From positions 294,888 through 358,887 of the forward strand of contig JABAZP010000005.1 of the NCBI GenBank assembly GCA_018608405.1: a stretch of 64,000 nt of DNA. The letters are read 5' to 3'. Position numbers and translations under genes: made by a program. The notes under the pieces are model-generated. The model worked only from the letters and a program-made list of their open reading frames with translations. It did not search any database and was not told the DNA's origin. Shown piece by piece: positions 18,098 through 27,181 of the stretch (the first letter of the stretch is position 1; every line of letters starts with the position of its first letter). Source of the stretch: Flavobacteriales bacterium (GTDB lineage: Bacteria > Bacteroidota > Bacteroidia > Flavobacteriales_E > Vicingaceae).

Positions 18098-19084
18098 ATG
18101 AAAAGAGTTTTAATTACTGGAGCAGCAGGTTTTTTGGGGTCTCATTTATGTGATCGCTTTATTAAAGAAGGCTTTCATGTTGTTGCCATGGACAACTTGA
18201 TTACAGGAAATATTCAAAATTTGGAGCATTTGTTCCCGCTTGAACAGTTTGAATTTTACAATCAAGATGTTTCAAAATATGTTCATGTTGCAGGGGAGTT
18301 AGATTATATCTTGCATTTTGCGTCACCTGCGAGCCCCATTGATTATTTAAAAATTCCTATTCAAACGTTAAAAGTTAGCTCACTTGGAACGCATAATCTT
18401 CTTGGTTTGGCTAAAGCGAAAGGGGCTAAAATACTAGTTGCTTCTACCTCTGAGGTATATGGAGATCCCTTGGTTCATCCACAAACCGAAGAATATTGGG
18501 GAAATGTGAACCCAATTGGTCCAAGAGGAGTGTACGACGAAGCAAAGCGTTTTCAAGAAGCAATAACGATGGCTTACCATACTTTTCACGGAGTAGAAAT
18601 AGCAATCGTTAGAATTTTCAATACCTACGGACCAAGAATGCGCTTGAATGACGGAAGAGTTTTACCGGCATTTATTGGACAAGCGTTAAGAGGGGAAGAC
18701 TTAACTGTATTTGGGAAAGGTGACCAAACAAGGTCATTTTGCTATGTAGATGATTTGATAGAAGGTATTTATAGACTACTTCATAGTAATTACAGCCAAC
18801 CTGTAAATATTGGAAATCCTGATGAGATTACAATTTTAGATTTTGCCAAAGAAATTATTAAGTTGACTGGGACGGATCAAAAAATAATCTACAAAGATTT
18901 GCCCAAGGATGACCCAATGCAACGTCAACCGAATATTGAGATTGCAAAACGCGAACTAAAGTGGGAGCCAAAGGTAAATAGAGCAGATGGTCTGAAAATT
19001 ACATATGATTATTTCAAGTCACTCAGTCAAGAGGAACTTCATAAAAAGGACCACAATGACTTCTCAAAATTTATAATGAAGTAG
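18098..19084 (+). CDS. UDP-glucuronate decarboxylase (UDP-xylose synthase type SDR)
   Basis: 328 residues. Extended SDR fold: NAD-binding GAAGFLGSH (8-16), catalytic STSEVYGD around Ser118-Glu119, Tyr146 and Lys150 (VYDEAKR). The block [14 protein letters not shown] and the [10 protein letters not shown] motif are typical of the UXS group that converts UDP-glucuronate to UDP-xylose. Sitting immediately after ugd supports that reading: UDP-glucose to UDP-glucuronate to UDP-xylose. A UDP-4-keto-pentose product cannot be excluded by eye. Confidence 0.88.
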   Translation: MKRVLITGAAGFLGSHLCDRFIKEGFHVVAMDNLITGNIQNLEHLFPLEQFEFYNQDVSKYVHVAGELDYILHFASPASPIDYLKIPIQTLKVSSLGTHNLLGLAKAKGAKILVASTSEVYGDPLVHPQTEEYWGNVNPIGPRGVYDEAKRFQEAITMAYHTFHGVEIAIVRIFNTYGPRMRLNDGRVLPAFIGQALRGEDLTVFGKGDQTRSFCYVDDLIEGIYRLLHSNYSQPVNIGNPDEITILDFAKEIIKLTGTDQKIIYKDLPKDDPMQRQPNIEIAKRELKWEPKVNRADGLKITYDYFKSLSQEELHKKDHNDFSKFIMK

Positions 19085-19087
19085 TTG

Positions 19088-19663
19088 ATGGGGTATTTTG
19101 CACACGAAACTGCTGTTATTGACAAAGGATGTACAATTGGAGATGGAACCAAAATATGGCATTTCTGTCATATTATGCCTAATTCAATTTTAGGAGAGAA
19201 CTGCAACGTTGGTCAGAATTGTGTCATTTCACCTGAAGTGATACTTGGCAATAATGTGAAAGTGCAAAATAACGTATCGATATATACAGGTGTTGTATGC
19301 GAAGACGATGTATTCTTAGGACCTTCTATGGTTTTTACAAATGTCATGAACCCCAGGAGTGCAATTGTAAGAAGAGATCAATATACTAGAACGGTTGTTA
19401 AAAAGGGAGCAAGTATAGGAGCGAATGCAACAATTGTTTGCGGGAATGACTTAGGTAAGTATTGTTTTATTGGGGCTGGAGCGGTTATTACAAAAGAGGT
19501 TAAGGATTTTGCCTTAATGGTTGGCAATCCAGCCAAGCAAATTGGTTGGATTAGCGAATATGGTCATCGTTTATCGTTTGATGAGAACAATAGAGCTGTT
19601 TGCTCAGAATCAAAGCAAGAATATAAATTAGAAGAAAATCAAGTTTTTAAAATAGCTGAATAA
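19088..19663 (+). CDS. WbpD-like UDP-3-amino-sugar N-acetyltransferase (left-handed beta-helix)
   Basis: 191 residues from the ATG at 19088, 3 nt after the previous stop; a TTG one codon earlier is less likely. Hexapeptide-repeat acyltransferase with many [LIV]Gxxxx turns. The blocks GPSMVFTNVMNPRS, VKKGASIGANATIVCG and MVGNPAKQIGWISEYG match WbpD/WlbB, which acetylates the 3-amino group of UDP-GlcNAc(3NH2)A to give UDP-2,3-diacetamido-glucuronate. The C-terminal extension after the helix (AVCSESKQEYKLEE) is also found in WbpD. Together with the WbpE-like enzyme this supports a diacetamido-uronate in the envelope glycan. Confidence 0.9.
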   Translation: MGYFAHETAVIDKGCTIGDGTKIWHFCHIMPNSILGENCNVGQNCVISPEVILGNNVKVQNNVSIYTGVVCEDDVFLGPSMVFTNVMNPRSAIVRRDQYTRTVVKKGASIGANATIVCGNDLGKYCFIGAGAVITKEVKDFALMVGNPAKQIGWISEYGHRLSFDENNRAVCSESKQEYKLEENQVFKIAE

Positions 19664-19673
19664 ATCACGAGAT

Positions 19674-20969
19674 ATGGGAATCTACAAAGATCTTGTAAAT
19701 AAGAAAGAGAAAGTTGCCGTAATTGGATTAGGTTACGTTGGATTGCCAATTGCTTTGGCATTGGCAAAAAAAGTAAGTGTAATTGGTTTTGACATCAGCT
19801 CAGAAAGAGTTGAAATGATGAAGAACAACGAAGACCCGAGCGAGGAGCTTCCAGCTTCAGAATTTGAGAACTCGGACATACTTTTTACTGCAGACATTGA
19901 GAACTTGCGAGCAGCTAAATTTTATATTGTTGCAGTTCCAACGCCAATAGATCATCATAATCTGCCCGACTTAAAGCCACTTATTTCCGCATCAACAACC
20001 GTTGGGAAAGTAATCAAAAAGGGAGATTACGTAGTGTTTGAATCCACCGTTTATCCCGGCTGTACTGAGGAGGATTGTGTTCCGGTTATAGAGCAGTTGA
20101 GCGGACTTGAGTTCCGAAAAGACTTTATGGTAGGTTATTCTCCTGAGAGGATTAATCCAGGCGATACAAAACATACTTTGCAGAACGTGGTAAAGGTTGT
20201 TTCAGGTTGTTGCGAGACTTCTTTAGAAGAAATTGCAAAAACATACGAGCTTGTTGCAGAGGCAGGTGTGCACAGAGCAGCATCAATTAAAGTAGCAGAG
20301 GCTGCAAAGATTATTGAAAATACGCAGCGTGATGTAAATATTGCCTTAATTAATGAGCTTTCGATTATTTTCAATAAGATGGGGATAAATACTTATGAGG
20401 TATTGGAAGCAGCAGGTACCAAATGGAATTTCCTAAAATTTTCACCGGGTTTAGTAGGGGGACATTGTATTGGAGTTGACCCCTATTATTTAACTTATAA
20501 AGCGAAAGAGTTTGGGTATCATGCCCAAATTATTAATTCTGGTAGAGCTGTAAATGACGGAATGGGCAGTCACATAGCTGGAAGAATTATAAAAGAAATT
20601 GTAGCGCGCAATGGTGCCTCAAACGGAGCTAAAGTTCTAGTGATGGGAGCTACTTTTAAAGAAAATGTTAGTGATATTCGAAACTCGAAAGTTGTAGATG
20701 TTATTGATGAGTTAAAGTCATTTGGCTTGCAAGTAGATGTGATAGACCCATTTGCCTCTTCTTCCGATTTGGAAAAGCGTTACGGTTTTTCTTTAGTTGA
20801 ACAGGAGTCTGATCATTACAATGCAGTTCTTGTGGCAGTAAATCACGATGAATATGTAGACAAAGATGAAGCCTACTTCAAAGGACTAATGGATGAAAAA
20901 GGATTTATTTTTGACGTAAAAGGAAGTCTAAAAAACAAAGTTGGAAACATTAAATACCTAAGCTTATAA
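19674..20969 (+). CDS. TviB/WbpO-like UDP-N-acetylhexosamine 6-dehydrogenase
   Basis: 431 residues. NAD-binding GLGYVGLPIALALAK, the ESTVYPGCTEEDCVPV block, YSPERINPGD, and catalytic C265 in GLVGGHCIGVDPYYLTYKA. These blocks match TviB/WbpO rather than the Ugd group. The enzyme oxidises UDP-GlcNAc (or UDP-GalNAc) to the uronate. Products could feed two routes: UDP-GalNAcA with the TviC-like epimerase two genes on, or the diacetamido-uronate route with the WbpD/WbpE-like enzymes. Its stop overlaps the rfbB start by one base. Confidence 0.92.
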   Translation: MGIYKDLVNKKEKVAVIGLGYVGLPIALALAKKVSVIGFDISSERVEMMKNNEDPSEELPASEFENSDILFTADIENLRAAKFYIVAVPTPIDHHNLPDLKPLISASTTVGKVIKKGDYVVFESTVYPGCTEEDCVPVIEQLSGLEFRKDFMVGYSPERINPGDTKHTLQNVVKVVSGCCETSLEEIAKTYELVAEAGVHRAASIKVAEAAKIIENTQRDVNIALINELSIIFNKMGINTYEVLEAAGTKWNFLKFSPGLVGGHCIGVDPYYLTYKAKEFGYHAQIINSGRAVNDGMGSHIAGRIIKEIVARNGASNGAKVLVMGATFKENVSDIRNSKVVDVIDELKSFGLQVDVIDPFASSSDLEKRYGFSLVEQESDHYNAVLVAVNHDEYVDKDEAYFKGLMDEKGFIFDVKGSLKNKVGNIKYLSL

Positions 20970-22027
20970 TGGAGAAGAAGAGCATTTTAATAACCGGAGG
21001 AGCGGGGTTTATCGGCTCTCATGTCGTTCGTTTGTTCGTTAATAAATATCCTGATTATCAGATTGTAAATTTCGACAAACTGACTTATGCAGGTAATTTA
21101 GAAAACCTATCAGATGTAGATGAAAAGCCCAACTACACTTTCGTAAAAGGAGATATTTTAGATGAGGCTTTTGTTGAGGAGACCTTTGTAAAGTATTCCA
21201 TCAACTCAGTCATTCATTTGGCAGCAGAATCTCACGTAGACCGTTCCATTACTAATCCATTAGAATTTATTCAAACCAACGTGATTGGAACAGCCAATTT
21301 AATGAACGTTGCTAGAAAATGTTGGGGAGATGATTTTTCAGACAAATTATTTTACCATGTTTCAACAGATGAGGTGTATGGCTCATTAGGAGAGACCGGT
21401 TACTTCACTGAAGAAACTCCTTATGACCCTAGAAGTCCTTATTCGTCTTCAAAGGCTAGTTCAGATCATTTGGTTAGAGCGTATTTTCATACGTATAACT
21501 TTCCTATGGTAATTTCTAATTGTTCAAACAATTATGGAGCCAACCAATTTCCGGAGAAGTTAATACCTCTTTTCATTAATAATATTAAAGAAGAAAAAGC
21601 TTTGCCGGTTTATGGTAAGGGAGATAATATTAGAGATTGGTTGTGGGTTAACGATCATGCCGATGCGATAGATGTAATTTTCCATAATGGAAAACAAGGA
21701 GATACCTATAATATTGGGGGTAACAATGAGTGGCAGAACATAGAACTGATAAAGTTTTTATGTAAAATTATGGATGAAAAGCTTGGTCGAGAAGAAGGAA
21801 GTTCAGAGAAACTTATTACTTATGTGAAGGATAGAAGTGGCCACGATCAACGTTATGCTATCGATGCTACAAAATTGAAAAATGATTTAGGATGGTCTCC
21901 TTCGATAAAATTTGAAGATGGCCTAGAAAACACTGTTCAATGGTATTTAGACAACGAGGATTGGTTGAATAATGTTACGTCGGGCGATTATAAGAAATAC
22001 TACAACCGGCAATATAACGCGAGATAA
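20969..22027 (+). CDS. rfbB: dTDP-glucose 4,6-dehydratase
   Basis: 352 residues, normal size. NAD-binding GGAGFIGSH, the RfbB-specific DKLTYAGNLENL, catalytic STDEVYGSLG (T133-D134-E135), and Y158xxxK162 (SPYSSSKASSDHLVRAY). It forms dTDP-4-keto-6-deoxyglucose, the precursor of rhamnose and many amino-deoxy sugars. The usual partners rfbA, rfbC and rfbD are absent from the window and must lie elsewhere if rhamnose is made. Confidence 0.94.
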   Translation: MEKKSILITGGAGFIGSHVVRLFVNKYPDYQIVNFDKLTYAGNLENLSDVDEKPNYTFVKGDILDEAFVEETFVKYSINSVIHLAAESHVDRSITNPLEFIQTNVIGTANLMNVARKCWGDDFSDKLFYHVSTDEVYGSLGETGYFTEETPYDPRSPYSSSKASSDHLVRAYFHTYNFPMVISNCSNNYGANQFPEKLIPLFINNIKEEKALPVYGKGDNIRDWLWVNDHADAIDVIFHNGKQGDTYNIGGNNEWQNIELIKFLCKIMDEKLGREEGSSEKLITYVKDRSGHDQRYAIDATKLKNDLGWSPSIKFEDGLENTVQWYLDNEDWLNNVTSGDYKKYYNRQYNAR

Positions 22028-22032
22028 ACCAA

Positions 22033-23025
22033 ATGTATACTACGAACTTTCATCAAGAAGACATTTCCAATACTTCCTTTTTAGTTACCGGAGGAGCGGG
22101 GTTTATTGGTTCAAACATCGTCAACTATTTATTGACGTTTGGAGCAAAAAAAGTTCGAGTAATTGACAATTTATCAAATAGTTCTGGTCAGAATTTGGAC
22201 CCATTTATTAGACTACCAAATTTTGAATTTGTGAAAGGTGACATCAGTATTTATGATGATTGTCTAAAAGTAACAGAGGGAATAGATTATGTTAGTAATC
22301 AAGCTGCGTTAGGTTCTGTTCCTAGGTCATTGGCCAATCCTATTGCAACCAACAATGCCAATGTGGTCGGTTTCTTAAATATGATTACAGCAGCAAGAGA
22401 AAACAACGTAAAGCGTATCGTTTATGCAAGCTCCTCATCGGTTTATGGTGATTCCCCGAAACTGCCAAAAGTAGAAGTAGAGATTGGGAGTCCACTTTCG
22501 CCTTATGCGGTTAGTAAATACACGAATGAGCTGTATGCTAAAGTTTCGCACCTAAGCTATGGACAAGAAATTATGGGCTTAAGGTATTTTAATATTTTCG
22601 GCCCAAATCAAAGCCCTGACGGGGCATATGCCGCTGTAATTCCACTTTTTATTGAAGCATTACTGAAAAACCAGTCACCATTCATCAATGGAGATGGGAA
22701 ACAAAGTAGAGATTTTACGTACATTGAAAACGCCGTACAAGCAAATATTCGAGCGCTATTTACAAAGAATGAAAAGGCATTAGGAGAGGTATTCAACGTG
22801 GCGGTAGGTGAGAAGTTTTCATTAGTCGAGCTGTTTGAGTCAATAAAAGCAGGCACGGGAGCAACAGTTTCAGCAGTTCACAGAGAAGATCGAAAAGGTG
22901 ATGTGAAAAACTCTTTGGCAGACATTTCGAAGGCTAAGGACTTACTAGGTTACCAGCCACAAGTTCGATTCAAAGAAGGAATTGATAGAACAATTCAGTG
23001 GTTTAAAGAAAAGAATAATTCATAA
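22033..23025 (+). CDS. TviC/WbpP-like UDP-N-acetylhexosamine C4-epimerase
   Basis: 330 residues. SDR epimerase with GGAGFIGSN (20-28), ASSSSVYGD, and Y158xxxK162 (LSPYAVSKYTNELYA). The block QAALGSVPRSLANPIATN is highly characteristic of the TviC/WbpP group acting on UDP-GlcNAc/UDP-GalNAc or their uronates. With the TviB-like dehydrogenase two genes earlier this completes a UDP-GalNAcA route, as in Vi antigen and P. aeruginosa O6 synthesis. It starts 5 nt after rfbB. Confidence 0.92.
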   Translation: MYTTNFHQEDISNTSFLVTGGAGFIGSNIVNYLLTFGAKKVRVIDNLSNSSGQNLDPFIRLPNFEFVKGDISIYDDCLKVTEGIDYVSNQAALGSVPRSLANPIATNNANVVGFLNMITAARENNVKRIVYASSSSVYGDSPKLPKVEVEIGSPLSPYAVSKYTNELYAKVSHLSYGQEIMGLRYFNIFGPNQSPDGAYAAVIPLFIEALLKNQSPFINGDGKQSRDFTYIENAVQANIRALFTKNEKALGEVFNVAVGEKFSLVELFESIKAGTGATVSAVHREDRKGDVKNSLADISKAKDLLGYQPQVRFKEGIDRTIQWFKEKNNS

Positions 23026-23037
23026 TCTATCGCATAA

Positions 23038-23784
23038 ATGAGTTGGTTGTCGAATTTATTTAAAAAGGAGCCGGCATTAGAGCCTGCTGATTTAAGTCTG
23101 CTTAAAACAGACGTGCATTCGCATTTAATTCCGTCAATTGATGATGGATCTAAAAGTTTGGAAGATTCGATTAATATGATTCGAACATTCAAAGAAATGG
23201 GGTATCAGAAGATAATTACGACTCCCCATGTAATGAGTGATTTTTACAAAAACACACCAGAAACAATTTTGGGAGGTTTGGAAAAAGTAAAAAATGAACT
23301 GAAACGTCAAAATATTGATATTGAAGTTGAGGCGGCAGCAGAATATTATTTAGATGAAACATTAGAGCCTCAGGTAAAAGGGGGAAAGCTGCTAACGTTT
23401 GGGAAGAATTACTTGCTATTTGAACTTCCATTCATGTCGGAGCCACCTAATTTGGCTTCATTTATTTTTGAGCTTCAAACGAATGGATATACACCAATTT
23501 TAGCTCACCCTGAGCGGTATGGGTTTTATTACAAGGAATTTGAAAAATACAAAGAACTAAGTGAAAAAGGAGTTCATTTACAATTGAATATACTTTCACT
23601 AGTTGGCCATTACGGACCCGAAGCGCAGAAAATTGCAGAGCGGTTGATTGATGAAGGCTTAATTACATTTTTAGGTTCAGATTGTCACAATGTGATGCAC
23701 CAACAAGGCCTGCAATTAGCAAGAACAAAACCTTACTTTCACAAGCTCTTAACGAGTGGAAGGCTGAAGAATTTAGAGTTATAA
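23038..23784 (+). CDS. CpsB/YwqE-type PHP-domain tyrosine-protein phosphatase
   Basis: 248 residues. PHP metal-binding motifs: D25-H27-H29 (TDVHSHLIP), H64 (TTPHVM), LAHPERY and GSDCHN. This family dephosphorylates bacterial tyrosine kinases that control polysaccharide chain length and export. It is the last gene of the sugar operon, 12 nt after the epimerase, which fits a regulatory role in capsule or exopolysaccharide. The cognate BY-kinase is not in the window. Its final 6 nt overlap the convergent murB. Confidence 0.9.
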   Translation: MSWLSNLFKKEPALEPADLSLLKTDVHSHLIPSIDDGSKSLEDSINMIRTFKEMGYQKIITTPHVMSDFYKNTPETILGGLEKVKNELKRQNIDIEVEAAAEYYLDETLEPQVKGGKLLTFGKNYLLFELPFMSEPPNLASFIFELQTNGYTPILAHPERYGFYYKEFEKYKELSEKGVHLQLNILSLVGHYGPEAQKIAERLIDEGLITFLGSDCHNVMHQQGLQLARTKPYFHKLLTSGRLKNLEL

Positions 23785-24795
23785 AATATTAACCTCTCTT
23801 TCTAGTGTTACCCGAAACTTGTCCTTCACTGAAAGTAAAATTCTTTCTGAAAGATCATAGATTTCTACACCTGAAGCTCCTCCATAGTTTACTAGCACCA
23901 GGGCTTGATTTTTATGCACACCGTAATTTCCTTCAGTGTAGCCTTTCCAACCTGTTTTTTCTATTAACCAACCTGCAGCGAGCTTATAATCGCCATTTGG
24001 TAATTGATAAGCAGGCATACTTTTAAATTTTCGTTTTAGCTGCTCAAATTCAGCTGCTGAAACAATGGGGTTTTTGAAAAAGCTACCAGAATTTCCAATT
24101 TTTTTAGGGTCGGGTAATTTACTTTCCCGAATTGCAATTACTGCATCAGAAATGGCTTTGATGGTTAATGATTCTTCCGTAATACCATTCTTTTCTAATT
24201 GACTTTTAATGGCGCCATACGATACGTTGAAGTCTGGTTTTTTTGAAAGTTTAAAATTTACAGAAGAGATAAAGTATTGATTCTTGTGAGTTGTCTTGAA
24301 AATACTGCTTCTATAGTCAAATCTACATTCTTCATTAGAAAAGATTTTAACGTCGCCGGAAGAAATTTCTATTGCTTCCACTTCAGTAATCAAGTCTTTA
24401 ACTTCTACTCCATAAGCACCGATGTTTTGCATGGGGCTTGCACCAACATTTCCTGGAATTAATGATAAATTCTCCAACCCTGCATAGCCTTTTTCAATAC
24501 ATTGCAAAACGAATTCATGCCAGTTTTCTCCGGCACCTGCTTTAAGCACAATAGATTCGTCATTCTCCTCTACTACTTCAATACCCTTTAAGTTATTTTT
24601 GATTACTAACCCTTGAAAGTCTTCTGTCAAAAGTAAATTACTGCCTCCGCCTAAAATTAAAAACTCTTTTCCATTGAGTTCAGTTGATTTGAAAAATGCA
24701 ATTGCATCATCTGATGAGTTTAACTCTTCAAATTCTGAAGCAAAAACTGCAATGCCGAACGTGTTAAATTCTTTAAGGTTTACGTTGTTTTTCAT
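23779..24795 (-). CDS. murB: UDP-N-acetylenolpyruvoylglucosamine reductase
   Basis: 338 residues, E. coli-type (type I) length. FAD-binding LGGGSNLLL near the N-terminus, then SLIPGNVGASPMQNIGAYG, FDYRSSIFK, and the catalytic-serine block IGNSGSFFKNP. The C-terminal EREVNIL carries the conserved Glu. It reduces UDP-GlcNAc-enolpyruvate to UDP-MurNAc in peptidoglycan synthesis. The start follows the patatin gene's stop with no gap (TAA then ATG), so the two are co-transcribed. Confidence 0.95.
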   Translation of the reverse strand: MKNNVNLKEFNTFGIAVFASEFEELNSSDDAIAFFKSTELNGKEFLILGGGSNLLLTEDFQGLVIKNNLKGIEVVEENDESIVLKAGAGENWHEFVLQCIEKGYAGLENLSLIPGNVGASPMQNIGAYGVEVKDLITEVEAIEISSGDVKIFSNEECRFDYRSSIFKTTHKNQYFISSVNFKLSKKPDFNVSYGAIKSQLEKNGITEESLTIKAISDAVIAIRESKLPDPKKIGNSGSFFKNPIVSAAEFEQLKRKFKSMPAYQLPNGDYKLAAGWLIEKTGWKGYTEGNYGVHKNQALVLVNYGGASGVEIYDLSERILLSVKDKFRVTLEREVNIL

Positions 24796-27072
24796 TTATT
24801 CTAATCCTCTCTTATTAAACAAAATATATCCGAAGTGTACGAAGAAACTCCATTGGTCTTGGGCTTTTTCGTAATAGTTTAGGCTAGCTGCTAATGGACC
24901 AAGTCTACTATGATAGACTGCAGTGACGGTGCCAATAAAATCTCTATTAATAATTTCTGTAGCAAATGAAGCGGAGCCATCTGGATTCTGAATCAGTTGT
25001 TCATAAGGCTGATAGATGTACAGTTCACCGCGTACATCAATCAGATCTCGGTACGAGTATATTGCCTTAATTCCTGCTCCGGCATAAGATCTAGCTCTAT
25101 ATTGACGCTGGAAAATGGTTCTATTTTCTGGTAAAGGTGCAAATGATGGTGAAATCAAGCTAGAGGCAGTGTAGTTTTGGAAAAGGGGTAAACTTGATGC
25201 ATTGCCTTCAAGAAATACGCCCAAGTGCACGGAGCGTTTGCGAAGCAAGTACTTATCGAATTTAAAGAACGCTTCAAACCAATCTCGTTCAGCTCTCAAG
25301 TTTGATCTAATAGGAGTTGTTGAGCCTGTTTGCGTCCTTTCCAACCCACTTACAGCGCTCAAACGCATAATTAATTGTGAGCCTTTAGTAGCGTATTGCT
25401 TTCTATTTAGAGAATTCCGGTCGAATTGGATAAAAAATCTAGAGCCTTCAAAACTAGTCCTGTCAGAAGTATCACCCCGGACGAAGTTGTCTGTTTGATA
25501 GTACTCGTAGTCTTGCCATAAATAGTTGTACCCAAGTTCTAATTTTCCATTGGTAAAAATTGGCAGTCCAATGCTATTTCCCCAATAGTTTTCAGAATTA
25601 ATGATGTAAGGTGGATTAATGTCATCAATAAAAGTAGAACGTCCATTAAAGTAATCGTAGCGATTGACGCTGAATTTTGACTTTAGGTAGAACGGAATAT
25701 AAAAGGGAATATCCCATTTTGCACTAGCCTCTGCCGAGTTATAAAAACTACCAAAATAAATATTTGCCTTAGTATTTAATTCTGTATTTCTTAATAGCTT
25801 ATGTTCTAGCTGAAAAAAACCGGTACTAAAAGGTTTAGTTGCTATTACTCCACCAAAAGAAGCTTTGAATTTTTTTTCTTGTTTTAAATCAAGCTGGACG
25901 GAGAAGGTATTGGTAGAGGAGTCATATTTCGCCGTTGGATAAGCACTATTTATTTTGGGGTTTGAAGTAAATTTATAGTATTCTTCTTTTAGATTCTCCG
26001 AATAAACAGGACCCTCTTTTAAGTTCAAAGAGTTCTTCAAATATTTCTGTTGATTTTTAAAGCCATTCTTAATTCGAATAGAGTCGAAAGAAAGTATAGG
26101 TTTTTTAAGGTTAAAGGAAGACCTCTTTTTGGCTATTGACTGTTGATCAATTTTTCTAGAAACAAAAGTCCTAATACTATCTATGTAGTTATTTGATGCT
26201 TCATACCCCCTTTGCAGAGCAAGGTCTGTTCCGTAGAAATCGAAAGTTGCAATATCCCGGACATCTGTCTGGATAATGATTCCTTTGGTGCAGTTAATTT
26301 CAAAGTTGGCCTCTTTTGTTAAGATATTTCTTAACTGAGCTAATAAGTTGTCTTCGGTTGGATTAGGGTTTTCAGAAGCTACATTACTTGCAATAATGTA
26401 ATCCGGAGAAAACTGATTGCACATAATGTCAACAGGAAAGTTGTTGTAGATCCCTCCATCAAACATTAAATCACCATCTATGGTAATGGGTGAAATATAA
26501 AACGGGTAAGTCATAGCTGCCCGAATCGATTTGGATAAATCTCCTTCTTTTAATACACTTTGTTTTTGCTGACTAATGTTGGCGGCAACGGCGCGATATG
26601 GAACCATCAAGCTGTCGAAGTTGGAGCCGGCAACAGTATTAGCTGTGCTAAAGAGTTCCATTAATCCGTAGTCGATGGGTATGGAAGAGATTACATTTGT
26701 CGGTAAGTTCTTTCCTAGAATGGAGTCTAGATTAAAATTCAATGAGGCAATAGAACTATTGTCTTCATCTTTCATGAAGTAAAATAAATACTTCTCTTCA
26801 ACCGTTCCGGTAGCTGCGTCCCTAAACTCAGCAGAATTCATTAGCGCTTCTATTTCTTCTGGCGAATAACCGGAAGCGTAAAAGGCACCTACTAAAGCTC
26901 CAATAGAGGTGCCAACGATGTAGTCAATAGGGATTTGATTTTCTTCAAGCGATTTAAGGACACCAACATGTGCAGAGCCTGCAGCACCACCACCACTTAA
27001 TACAACACCAACCTTTTGAGCGCTCAATCGACTCAAAAAAATCATGAGGATCAAAAGTAACTTGGCTTTCAT
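24796..27072 (-). CDS. Patatin-like phospholipase with POTRA-like segment and C-terminal outer-membrane barrel (type Vd-like)
   Basis: 758 residues. Signal peptide about 1-19. The patatin domain (about 20-310) has the glycine-rich oxyanion loop SGGGAAGSAHVGVL, nucleophile Ser56 in GTSIG, and the partner Asp205 in FDGGIYNN; both dyad residues are present. A POTRA-like segment covers about 325-405 (ILSFDSIRIKNGFKN). From about 405 to the end, repeated amphipathic strands look like an Omp85/TpsB-type barrel, ending in FVHFGYILF. This order matches PlpD/FplA-type (type Vd) proteins. It would be a surface or periplasm-exposed lipase, but whether the passenger crosses the outer membrane is unknown. 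Confidence 0.9.
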   Translation of the reverse strand: MKAKLLLILMIFLSRLSAQKVGVVLSGGGAAGSAHVGVLKSLEENQIPIDYIVGTSIGALVGAFYASGYSPEEIEALMNSAEFRDAATGTVEEKYLFYFMKDEDNSSIASLNFNLDSILGKNLPTNVISSIPIDYGLMELFSTANTVAGSNFDSLMVPYRAVAANISQQKQSVLKEGDLSKSIRAAMTYPFYISPITIDGDLMFDGGIYNNFPVDIMCNQFSPDYIIASNVASENPNPTEDNLLAQLRNILTKEANFEINCTKGIIIQTDVRDIATFDFYGTDLALQRGYEASNNYIDSIRTFVSRKIDQQSIAKKRSSFNLKKPILSFDSIRIKNGFKNQQKYLKNSLNLKEGPVYSENLKEEYYKFTSNPKINSAYPTAKYDSSTNTFSVQLDLKQEKKFKASFGGVIATKPFSTGFFQLEHKLLRNTELNTKANIYFGSFYNSAEASAKWDIPFYIPFYLKSKFSVNRYDYFNGRSTFIDDINPPYIINSENYWGNSIGLPIFTNGKLELGYNYLWQDYEYYQTDNFVRGDTSDRTSFEGSRFFIQFDRNSLNRKQYATKGSQLIMRLSAVSGLERTQTGSTTPIRSNLRAERDWFEAFFKFDKYLLRKRSVHLGVFLEGNASSLPLFQNYTASSLISPSFAPLPENRTIFQRQYRARSYAGAGIKAIYSYRDLIDVRGELYIYQPYEQLIQNPDGSASFATEIINRDFIGTVTAVYHSRLGPLAASLNYYEKAQDQWSFFVHFGYILFNKRGLE

Positions 27073-27128
27073 GGTTGGGGTTAGTTATTGGTTAAAATTA
27101 GTCAATAACAAAGGAGCAATAAGAATTG

Positions 27129-27174
27129 AAAATCAGGAGCTATGAAGATAATTTTGTTTATAACTCCTGATTTT
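27129..27174 (-). terminator. Probable terminator after the CBS-domain cysteine synthase
   Basis: 11-bp inverted repeat AAAATCAGGAG / CTCCTGATTTT (27129-27139 and 27164-27174), extended by further pairs across one mismatch, with A/T runs. It lies just beyond the stop of the minus-strand gene and before the patatin gene. Confidence 0.6.
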
Positions 27175-27181
27175 TATCTTT

